Source of the DNA: Streblospio benedicti
Taxonomy: Eukaryota; Annelida; Polychaeta; Spionida; Spionidae
Direction of reading: 5' to 3'
Length of the DNA stretch: 64,000 nucleotides
Assembly: GCA_019095985.1 (NCBI GenBank)
Contig: CM032662.1
Location: forward strand, 10,147,636-10,211,635
In this document: positions 11,310 through 21,300 of the stretch, in pieces
Numbering within the stretch: the first letter of the stretch is position 1
Layout of the letters: every line of letters begins with the position of its first letter
Notes under the pieces: generated by a model
The model's input: only the letters and a program-made list of their open reading frames with translations
Told to the model about the DNA's origin: nothing
Database searches by the model: none
Position numbers and translations under genes: made by a program

Positions 11310-13050
11310 ATATACCTGTTACTGTATCAAAACAGTTTTACAACTCCAAGCAAAAGTTAAAGTAAAACAAGACTCAATAATTTCTGGTCTATGATATATG
11401 ATACTGTTTGCCTGTAATAGCACAGATAATATTTACTATGTAGCACTATTTTGAACAAGGTATACATAAACTTACAACTAAAACCGTACATAGTACTTGT
11501 GCATTGAGTTGTAAGTAGAGTTAAATTGTAGTAGAATGATGTCTATCTAGAAATAGATTATATGAATATGTGAAAAACAAAAATTCTCATCTATGAAATT
11601 TTCTTTATAATTCAATTTTTGGACAATTATTCCAAACATGCAACAGCTAACCAAGAGGCACAACAAATACAATTACATGCTTCTATTTATATGACTGAGA
11701 CTGTATCTTACAACTCAATGCATAAGTACTAATTATGACAAGTCTCAATACTGCCTGAAAAAATAAAATACCAGTGTACCTATTATGTACACTACTGTTA
11801 ATACAAAACTTAATATAACTTATGATATTTATCTTTTTACCACAATTTTGAATTATGGATAAATAAACTTTAAAGTACATCAAAACAAATATCTAGCCTT
11901 ATATCATTTATGTAATGAGTACTTAGCACCATGTTGAACTAAGTAAATAAATACATGGGATGCCTAGGAAAAAAAAGTCAACCTTTGTGCATTTACTGTT
12001 CTCCCATGTACACTTTAAACTGACTGTTGGTTTACATTTATTAACTATATAGTTTTCAATTTCTTTTTTCCTATTTGGAAAGCCGGGGACCAGCTAGAAG
12101 GTAATGACTCAACAATATCATCCTCAAATAGGCATATATGGTATTGTTTGCCTGTTAATAGCCACAATTAATATTAACTATTCATTATTTAAAGCCCATG
12201 GTAATGAAAAAAAAGGATTTTTTGGACCTTTTAAAATGTGAAAAGTTCCCACTTACCAAGCCCAGGGGAGTTGTACTATCGATATGATACCACTGGCCCA
12301 GGCCCCCCTATTTGGCGATGAATGATTTTTTTATCTAGAAATACCTGTTACTGTAACTAAACAGTTTTACAAACGCAAAATTCTCATGAATTACTTATGA
12401 CAAATAATTCATTCATACATTTAATATCATGTTAAATTATTTTTTTTCTAGCATCTAACCAATTACAATTACATAAGAATTTACAATAAAACCGTACAAC
12501 ATGCTTGTCTATTTTTATATGAACTCCGGAAGTTGCTATTACAAATCAATGCATAAGTAAACAAAAATTTAACAGTTGATGTCAAGTTCTTCATAATTCA
12601 ATTTTGGAAATTATTAAAAAATAACCAACAGGCTTAGAGAAGCCGTGTTTGTTGCAACAAGAACTATACTGAAACTGTTTTGAAAATATATTATTATGAC
12701 AAGTCTCAATTTTGAATTAAAATACAGATAAATAATTCTTCAAAAATTAATTCAACTTATGAAGGTTTAAATATCTCATTTTGAATTATTGATAAATAAA
12801 GTAAAGTACATCAACTAATATCGCCTTAAATCATGTTCATGAGTACTGACACCATGTGAACTAATAAATGCACATGGGATGCCTTTAGGTGTGTCAACCT
12901 TTGTTTTCACTGTTGTCCTTTGGTCACTCATCTGGGTTTACATTTATTAACTATATAGTTTTCATTTCTTCTTTTGGCATGCCTGGAAAAATATTTTTGG
13001 ACCAACTGAGAAGGTAATGACAGTATGCTATCATCCTCAAGTAGGAAGGT
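11310..13050 (-). repeat. Two tandem copies of the Helentron-associated gene's 3' region
   Basis: About 11310-12135 and 12335-13050 are diverged copies of each other. Shared blocks include ataactgttactgta-like leaders, catgggatgcct (about 11953 and 12873), tttattaactatatagtttt (about 12033 and 12943) and agaaggtaatgac followed by atcatcctcaa. The second copy contains the terminal exon of the OB-fold gene. The first contains a decayed version of it near 12060-12130, still readable on the - strand as EDDIVESLPSSW against EDDSILSLPSQL. Confidence 0.7.
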
Positions 13051-14487
13051 CATGGTATTGTCTTCCTCTTGGGCAACAGATGGAAATACATTGTATGTCT
13101 TTTCTTCCGATGGACAATCTGTTTTCTGAATTATCAAAACATGTATAAGTATCACATTTGTATACAGAATTATCATTATTACTGATTTTATAGTATTACA
13201 TCATGAAATGCAGTACATTTACACTTTTGACTGTATGATGGTTAAACATTATCAATATATGTAATTTAAAACATAACCTAGATATATATAATGAATTAAT
13301 AGCTCATTACATAACTATTTCAATGATTGTTTGAAACACATTGAAGCTATTTCTCAAATATTTTCTGCATATGATAACAAATAATAAATTTAAGAAACAA
13401 TAATTCAATGGATTTTTAAATTTCATAATGTTTCTCATTTAGTCACTCTGAGAACATATATTGATTTATGAAGTGATTTTATAAATGAATCACTACATAA
13501 TATAGAAAACAATACATTGCATAATTAAGGAGCAAAAAAGCTTTGTACATTGACATAATGAAAAAGGAATGTGAAATACAAAATATAAACTTACAGAAAT
13601 TGTTGTTTTTGATGTGGTGGTGAGCGACACCTCATTCCTGAATGTATTGGTGACTACATCAGTTATGTGGAAGTAGTCGCCTGGTTTTATGTCAGCATCT
13701 GCACAGTTGCGCCATAGCGCAACTTTGCATTTGGTTGTAGAGTCTTCAATCATGATATTTTTCACTTTGACTGGTTCCTCTTTCACAAACACTTCTCTTG
13801 TTGGTTCCTCCTAAATTACAGGATTAGGTATAGTATATTAGATAGTATATAGATTATTTGATTTTTCATGAGGATTAAACATTAAGTAATAACATTTGAT
13901 GAAATTCATTTTAAAAGTTTGGATACATGTGATATAAATTTGAAATATTTAATGAATTTTTACTTCATAAGTAAAGTTTTTTTCATAAGTAAAGTTTTAC
14001 TTCATAAATGTAATACAATTAAAAAAAATAGAAAGTTTAAAAGTCTTACTTGTAACAGTCTTCCTTTCACAGATACTCGCACTTTAGACGGCGAGTGCAG
14101 TGCCTCGTTCACTGGTACTGTAGGTGCAGGTGGGGGATGTATGATGTGTTTCCCCTTTTCGATTAATTCCTGTGGTATGTTGATATCCCCTGATGGAAAT
14201 ACCTTTGTGTTCGATGTCACAACTATTCCATCCACTTTTTTTATAATGTTTCTTAATATTAAACTACTCCCTTCACTGAAGCTTTGAAATTTATTCTTGT
14301 CGTAGACTGTGCACTTCACTGATTCCGACTCATCTGCAATTGAACAGTTGAGAAGGACACGATCCTCCTTTTTCTCGTTCTTGTACGTTAATTCATTTTC
14401 GCGAGCAATGACTTTAACCTTAATGCTTTTGTTGTAAGGCATTTGGCCTTTGTCCTTCATTAGTTTCTGTAAAGACATAGTTGTTGC
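12928..14487 (-). CDS. OB-fold (RPA-like) ssDNA-binding protein of a Helentron, three exons
   Basis: Exons on the - strand: 14487-14050 (acceptor TTGCAG; ATG at 14478-14476), 13810-13595 (acceptor TTTAG, donor GTAAGT) and 13125-12928 (acceptor TTCAG, stop TGA). All junctions are phase 0 and the joined frame is open for 280 codons. Residues about 15-110 (SIKVKVIAREN, LLNCSIADESESVKCTVYD, GSSLILRNIIKK) look like one OB fold. The second exon (KVKNIMIEDSTTKCKVALWR, GDYFHITDVVTNTF) looks like a second, with the KCxVxLWRN strand typical of RPA70-like folds. The acidic tail ends in a basic KRRNENYIVNKCKPR. It lies about 150 bp downstream of the endonuclease frame on the same strand, where Helitrons often carry RPA-like genes. 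A role in binding ssDNA during rolling-circle transposition is inferred. No frame damage is visible. A 5' non-coding exon is implied by the acceptor 9 nt before the ATG. Confidence 0.65.
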
Positions 14488-14636
14488 CTGCAACAAGATT
14501 ATTATAGATGTCAGTTCATTTATTAAACAGGATCAATTAATGATAACAGATTTTTCCATGAATAGATATTTGTCTATAAGCTTTTAATCAAATGCAGTTG
14601 TGAATAGGCAGGCAGATCATGTATATGAGTTTGTAG

Positions 14637-15481
14637 CTATATGTTGATATTTCTTGAATTTAATGATAAAAATATTGGTTTGTGATCTGAGTAGTATGAT
14701 TCTAATGTTCCATATAGATTTAAGTGCTCTTGAGGAAAATTTATGTAGATGTGGTCTAAACAAGAATTAAAATCTGTTTTCACAGAGTTCAATAATTGAT
14801 TAAATGAAAATCTGTGCAGAAAATCTAACAAGGATGATTTTTGCAAGGCATCTTGATTAAAGTCTCCCATTAAAATGGTTGGTTTACAAAAATCAATGGT
14901 AGATTCCAAATATTGCATAACTTGTACAAAATTTTCATTGCTGACTGATTTAGGTGGACAATATATAAAACAAATGTTTATATTGTCCAAGACATTTATA
15001 AGTAGCTCTATGCCACTTCTTGAGGTTGCTGTCATGTGGTTTAATTTGATTGTTGGTTTGTAGAACACAGCCATTCCATGTTTGCTTTGGTGATAATTTG
15101 TACAAAAGAGGGAATATCCTTCAATATTCAGTTCTGTATCTGCAGAAGATGCCCTTGTTTCACATAGAGCAAAAATATCCATGTGTTTCAAGTAAATGTC
15201 ATTCTTCAGATCATTGATATGCTTTTTCAATGAGCGGCAGTTGTGAAAGCAAATCAATGTGCCATCATTTGTTATGTTACTTAAATCTGGTAACATCAGT
15301 TGCAATTGTGATGTTGATTTCATACGATCCATTTCATCCCTGACATCGGAACATATGCTAATTTTTTTTTCATTTAATTCCATGATATGAAGGTTTTCCA
15401 GGTTTTTAAGTCGACTCAAACCAATATAATGAATGTGATCATTTTTTCTGTTACCAAAATGTAAGACTGCATTATTCAAAG
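14637..15481 (-). CDS. Helentron Rep/helicase-endonuclease polyprotein, C-terminal part
   Basis: The open frame runs from the scaffold gap at 15481 to a TAG at 14637. It begins with HYIGLSRLKNLENLHI, which matches the last conserved motif of Pif1/Helitron-type helicases. About 40 residues later follows an APE/EEP-fold endonuclease of about 200 residues with all expected catalytic blocks: HNCRSL (Asn about residue 80 of the visible part), CETRAS (Glu 107), MGDFNQD (Asp 206, Asn 208), LDHIYIN (Asp 242) and YYSDHKPI (Asp 265, His 266). A helicase followed by an APE-like endonuclease is the hallmark of Helentrons (Helitron2) rather than LINEs, where such a domain precedes the reverse transcriptase. 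The Rep (HUH) domain and most of the helicase would lie in or beyond the gap. No internal stop occurs, so this copy may be young. Confidence 0.85.
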
Positions 15482-15581
15482 NNNNNNNNNNNNNNNNNNN
15501 NNNNNNNNNNNNNNNNNNNNNNNNNNNNNNNNNNNNNNNNNNNNNNNNNNNNNNNNNNNNNNNNNNNNNNNNNNNNNNNNN
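15482..15581. other. Assembly gap (100 N)
   Basis: Exactly 100 N, the usual placeholder for a gap of unknown size. It cuts the Helentron helicase frame. Confidence 0.99.
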
Positions 15582-16080
15582 CTTTTAATACAAGGTAAAA
15601 TAAAAAAATTTATTTTATATAGTAAATTAAAATTTTCCCCTTAAGCCCCCACACAGGCAGCTTAAACCAAATTTCCCCCTTTTAAAGCTTTATTTAATTT
15701 TATTTTAGTAAAGGGTTAATAAAAATCCCCAGAAAAACCAAAACTCATTCCCAAATTGGTAAAAAATATTTTTTTATAAATACACAATGTTATGTTTCCC
15801 CAAGGGAAAATTTTTTAAAAAAAAAATTTTTTCCCCTTAAACCCCCAAACATAGGTTCCCAAATAAAACCAAAAGGGGGGAAACAATTTTTGTAACGGGA
15901 AGTTTTGAAGGGGTTTGTTATGAGGGAAAGGGGGGCCGGTTTTGGAAAAGGCCGGGGGGTTATAATCAACAACAAAGTGGAAAAAAGAACCCGGTTGAAA
16001 CGTCCCCATGGGGAAATAAGGATTTTTTTGGGAAAAAAGGTTTACAAAAAAAATTTTATTGGTGGCCTGGGGGGGACCGC
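15582..16080. other. Probable low-quality read-end sequence beside the gap
   Basis: This stretch is made almost only of short homopolymer runs (aaaa, tttt, gggg, cccc) with doubled letters throughout, unlike any neighbouring DNA. It begins at the gap edge and ends abruptly near 16080. It looks like poorly called bases, so short frames within it should not be read as genes. Confidence 0.7.
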
Positions 16081-16335
16081 CACGTGACATCACACATAAC
16101 CAACCGGCTGTTCCTATTCCGCCCATGTCCGCCTGTATAGATTTATTATGAGAGCAGGTGCCTGTTAGCCTTAATCATCTAGAGTTCTACGTTGCTGCAC
16201 GGCCTGGACATTAAACAAAGCGCAGGCGATAAAGGCTAACCAAATAGATAAATCCATTGATTTTGAAGACCGGTTTACACTAGATCTGAGCTTCCACTTG
16301 GCCCTTTTTTTCCCTGGGAATATGCACATGGCTAT

Positions 16336-16542
16336 TTGACTCAAGTTAATTTATGCCAGCTAGATTCCTTGTATGTGGAAATGAGTGAAAAGAATCCTGT
16401 TAGGCCTACTTGGAAGTTTAATATATACATAAAAAGAGCTCTTGACTACAAACTTCTTGATATTCCAATAGTATTTCATTATGATAGAAATGTTTTATTA
16501 TACAGGTGTAAAATAAGTAAAAAAATAGCTAACAGAGAATAA
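16336..16542 (+). CDS. Unrecognised 68-residue frame
   Basis: The frame encodes a lysine-rich sequence including WKFNIYIKRALDYKLLDI and ends in RCKISKKIANRE before a TAA, followed by about 180 bp of AT-rich DNA with a possible polyadenylation word (aataaaaata near 16697). It could be the tail of a retrotransposon or an unknown exon. No domain is recognised and no start can be justified. Confidence 0.2.
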   Translation: MTQVNLCQLDSLYVEMSEKNPVRPTWKFNIYIKRALDYKLLDIPIVFHYDRNVLLYRCKISKKIANRE

Positions 16543-17217
16543 CTTAATTGTTCACTTGGTATTTCATAATTATTAAGTGTTGTTGGAATGTTTTTTACAT
16601 AAAGGTAAATTATAGTATTTCATTAAGATAGTGTCTCTTAACTTGTTTCTAAGATTTAAAGTATCTATTTTATATGCAGACTGTAACTATGGAAAATAAA
16701 AATATAGAATGAAATGAAACGTGTATGTAGTTTGATTGTGATGATTTTATTAAAAAATTTACATTACAATATTGACATTACCACAAACAGTATGATATGA
16801 AATATTTCCTAAAGTCCCCTCTCTATATTCTATACTGTACAAACACAATGTACTCACAATCATTTCTTCATTTTCTAGTGACCAGTTTAGAAATCAAAGA
16901 TTCATTTTCTCTCGCAAGCTCGGGCAATATTCACCACATGAGGGCATGCATTCATACATGGTGACCTCCAAACCATGACATATTTCTTCAATGTACACAC
17001 CTCGAGGTACACACTTATTAATGTGCTGACAGCAAGTTCAGTAACATTGTGGAGTAACATTGAACTAAAAAATGGTAAGTTGTAAATATAAAAATCAATT
17101 GAACTAAAAAATGGTTGAATATCAAAATTACATTTTTTTTATTATTCTGATTAGTTTACATAGTAGTGAACAGTTACATCAAAATGACATTTTTTAAGTC
17201 TCTGTGAGAGACAGAGT
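16543..17217. other. No gene recognised
   Basis: AT-rich. The word ttgaactaaaaaatggt occurs twice (about 17062 and 17099). The stretch around 17020-17330 is distantly repeated at about 23040-23340 (gacagcaagttca; gacattttttaagtc against gacattttttcagtc). Confidence 0.4.
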
Positions 17218-17267
17218 CAGCCACTTGAAACAAGCCTAAAATCAGCCACTTGAAACAAGCCTAAAAT
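17218..17267 (+). repeat. Perfect tandem 25-mer pair
   Basis: The 25-mer beginning cagccacttgaaacaagcct occurs twice back to back, with no difference between copies. Confidence 0.9.
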
Positions 17268-17666
17268 GGATACAATGATTAGAACAACAGTATTTTGATT
17301 TGTATACACATGGCTAGTCATTCAAGTGATGCAGTAATTTGTATGCAATCAATAATATAAACACACTGCTGTTTTAATCATTGTACCTAATCCCCAAATT
17401 TGGAATGTTCAAAACGTCCAACTCTGTCTTTCACAGACTAAAAACCGCAATTTACATGTCAGTCTTCAGTACTATGTAAACCAATCAGAAAACGTCACTC
17501 CATGAGCTTGCTGTAAGCACATTAGTTTAATCGTTTCCCTTCTCACACTGTGACACACAAATTGTTTACATATAATTGTGAACTATCAGACACATATTAC
17601 AAAAATAATTAGAAATGATTCAAAGTAAAATGCTGCATCTACACAAAAAGTTTCATGCTTCTAACT

Positions 17667-17834
17667 ACTGTAAAACTAGAAATGTTTGCGCACAATTTAA
17701 TTTTAGAATTTCAAGGGTAGGTGCAAAAACGCAAACTTAAATAGTCAGCAAACATTAACAGTCTATGTATACTAGGTCCACGATAGACCGAAATAGCAAA
17801 ATTAAATAGTCACTAAATATTCTTGTTTTACAGT
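17667..17834. mobile_element. Short MITE with ACTGTAAAAC ends
   Basis: It starts actgtaaaactagaaatgtt and ends in the inverse cttgttttacagt. A relative in inverted orientation ends at about 20815 (aacatttctagttttacagt), and a fragment (tagtcggcaaacattaatag) lies near 60050. A dispersed non-autonomous family; superfamily not assigned. Confidence 0.55.
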
Positions 17835-18377
17835 AACCAAGAAAGATACGCACACTTTACTTAAGGTTCCATACACATCAGTGTGCCTTAAATATATTAC
17901 ATGCATTTACACAGGTCGTTCAACCAAGACTTTGTAACCAACACCTCCAATTCTTACACTGTCTAGTTATAAATAAACATCAGAATAGAAGTCTCAACTG
18001 ATCACTAAAAGTAACATACAAATTATCACTGTTATGACTAGTGTATATTTTTATCAATTAATTATTAATATATATTTTCTAGATTTAGCTGTGAAGCAGC
18101 ATACGACCCAAAAACTATATTTGAATCATTGTGCTCCTGGGTGGCAAATTGACGCCCCCACCCCCCAAAAAAATTGATATAAATGCTTCTTCATATATCA
18201 CTTGAAACAACTTATTTGGCTGTCACATTATGATATCATATTTGAATCATGCCCCTTGGTGCCCAGCATTGACTCATTATTCACCAGGGCACCTCTCACT
18301 TAATTTTGAAGTCAAATTATACACATGTAGATGAGCGTTATTAGGACCCTTATGGTCCTCTTGTTTTCTTTTATCAT

Positions 18378-21300
18378 TTATCTGGGATTTGTCATCTTCA
18401 GAATTGCCTTGCAGGTTGCTAACTTCTGTGACAAGTGTTCTCTGTAGTCAAAATTGGCTCTTCTGGACTGCACTGGTAGAGTTGCAGCAACTGAAAAGAG
18501 TTTTCAAAATTATTTCCAACTGCAATGTCATAAAAATTACTTGGCAATCCTAGACACAAACCAATGAATTGATCGTTTGAATGGTGCGCAATTACAACTA
18601 ATGTAATCAAGAATAGTTGAACTCAGTTTTTTAGTTTGCAGAGAAATATGAAATAAGTTCATAACAATGTCACTAAAATCAGAACAAAAAAGTAAACAAG
18701 CTACCAATATTTGAGTTCATTAGTATCGACTATTTGAAATTGTATTGTCATTTGAGCAAGTATCTTGATACTCACAGGTGATGTCTGGTGTTCTGGATGG
18801 CATCACAGTGTGATGGTCCTCTTTGCTTGTGGCAGCTACAATGTTGGTCCTGGACTCTCAGGCAGTGACTTCACCTTCACCACAAAAATGAAAGTTTTCT
18901 TAAGAACACATTTCACTATTTACATAAATTGATAGTGATAAATGAAAATTTCTCACCCCCATTTGATGCATTTACACATACTTGTTTATTTCACATGTAT
19001 GACAAAGGTTGACATAGCATCAGGGCCACAAAGTTTTAAACTAAAACGTAACTCAAAAAAGTTACTTGGCCTGAAAATATAGATGCCCAACGGGGGTGAT
19101 GCATTTGTAGGGGGGTCCAGGCGCATTCTCCCCCGGAAATCTTTTTGCAATTTGCATGCACTGTGATGATATTTCATGCATTTTAAATCAAAATTGAAGA
19201 AAACATTAACAGAATAAAAGCAACTTTTAAAAGATGTTTTATCAAAAATGCCTATGCATGAACTTTAGAACTACACGTTGTAATACAGTCAAACTGTCAG
19301 TATGGTTGTGATCACTAACAACGAAAACACAGTACTGCCACTGTTTTTGAACTGATACTTTTGACGTAATCCTTTTGAACTGTCTAGAACTGAGTGGTTT
19401 TGATGATCTGCATATCACTACAGGGTTGCCACAAGAAGGATGACCTAAAATTCCCTGACTTTTCACTGACTTTTCACTGACTTATTTTGAATTTTCATGG
19501 ACCTTAATACCTTAAATTTACGCCTCCACTTCTCATACAGCTGTGCTTTAGTTCATTTTATTGCCTTAGATAGTTACATACTAACATATGAATATCTATA
19601 ACTTCAAAAGAACTACAAGTGCATATGCTTGCACTTTACAGTGTTCACACTACTTACTAAAGGAAATAAAACGACCTTATACGTCGGTTTAATGTATTAA
19701 ACATTTTTAACACTAACGGTTAAACAATAAGAATATTAAGAAATTTAACAAAGAAGTTACTACAGGGCCACTAATAGGAAAGAAATCATAATTGTCCATT
19801 GGACAATATACCGGTCCTAATGAAGATTTACATGTCCAAATCAACAAACTCCATGTAAATTCCATTGAAACTGATGTCTGGGGTGACTGAGATTACTTGT
19901 CCACAGGACAAGTAACTCAAAATGTTTACCCGTCCTGACAACACAGATACCCATCTCGGACATTAGGATGGGTACTTATCCGTGGCCCTTTACTATAGTT
20001 TATAAGGTACATTATGCAAACCATTTTAGGAGTTAAAAAGACCTCTTTCTTAGTTTCAATTTATTAATAAGACAAAGACAATGAAAACAATTTATCAACT
20101 ATGAGAACTTTTAGAACTTGATAAAAAAACATGTCATATGAGTTTTTGGAAAATATTTCATACATTAGCTTTCAGGTATTACAGAATAAGATAAATAATA
20201 ATAATAATTAGATCTTCATTTTTGATTATTACTTCTTTTTCTGTGATTGGAGACTTCATATGGAAATTTAAAATGGATAGATTCTAAGTTTGATCTTAAG
20301 AAAACTTGTAAACACTCCTAGAACTGAGACCTAAATCATAGTTATAGTGAAAGATATGTTATGTCATTTATTTGGTGACCATACATGTATATATGGTCTT
20401 GTATTAAATATATGCTATATAACTATGTCTTGTTCTCTAAATGTTATGTCATTTATTTGGTGACCATACTTGTACTAAATATATGCTACATATCTATGTT
20501 TTGTTGTCTAAGGCGATCATAACTTGATCTTATGGATGACCATTCCGACAATGAGCTAAAAAACACCCCGATATAAAATAAAATCACATACAGTTACTTC
20601 CTTCTTTTTTAAATACCCTGACGATCTACAACCACAAATCTCACTTTTTTTTTAATTTCATTTTCCGACGAGTTACTCACTCTTAGACTGTTACACTGTC
20701 ATCCTGGACTTACATTTCAGGCTATTACTGTTTGCTGACTGTTTAGTTCACGTTTTTGGACCTACCCACGAAATTTGCAAGTTAGATGGTGTGCAAACAT
20801 TTCTAGTTTTACAGTAGTTCTCCGTGCCGGGCGGACTGTTATTTCTAACACTGGACATATAGTACTAAAATTCCTATGTATTTGGTACACAGCACTTGGT
20901 CTAATTTTGTTTTAGAATTTTCTTTTATGCAGTGTGATATAAACAATTGTTATGTATTTGCACTGCCTTAACTTGTATTTCTATTTTATTTTTTTGACAC
21001 AGAGTCTACATGGTTAGAAAGTGTTTAGATAAAAATTCAAAATTAAACAATTGTTAATATCACACAGCATAAAAGAAAATTCTAAAACAAAATGGACATA
21101 GTGACATCCTGAGAACAAATTAAGCTTGATTTTTAAGTGTACAAGTTGTACAAACTGCATATTTTGTGTCTCACCGTGACTGTTCTGCTGCTGGTTGAAC
21201 TGTTAGGTGTTGAGACCCGGCAGATCATACGTGCATACATCACAGGCAGTCTCCTCCAGCAAGCTGTGATCTGCAGGAAGTGGAAAGCAAGAGATTATAA

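Noticed and set aside
14875-15063. + strand frame inside the endonuclease region
   Set aside because: Antisense to a clearly conserved coding frame.
15790-16126. Open frames on both strands
   Set aside because: They lie in homopolymer-rich, probably miscalled sequence next to a gap.
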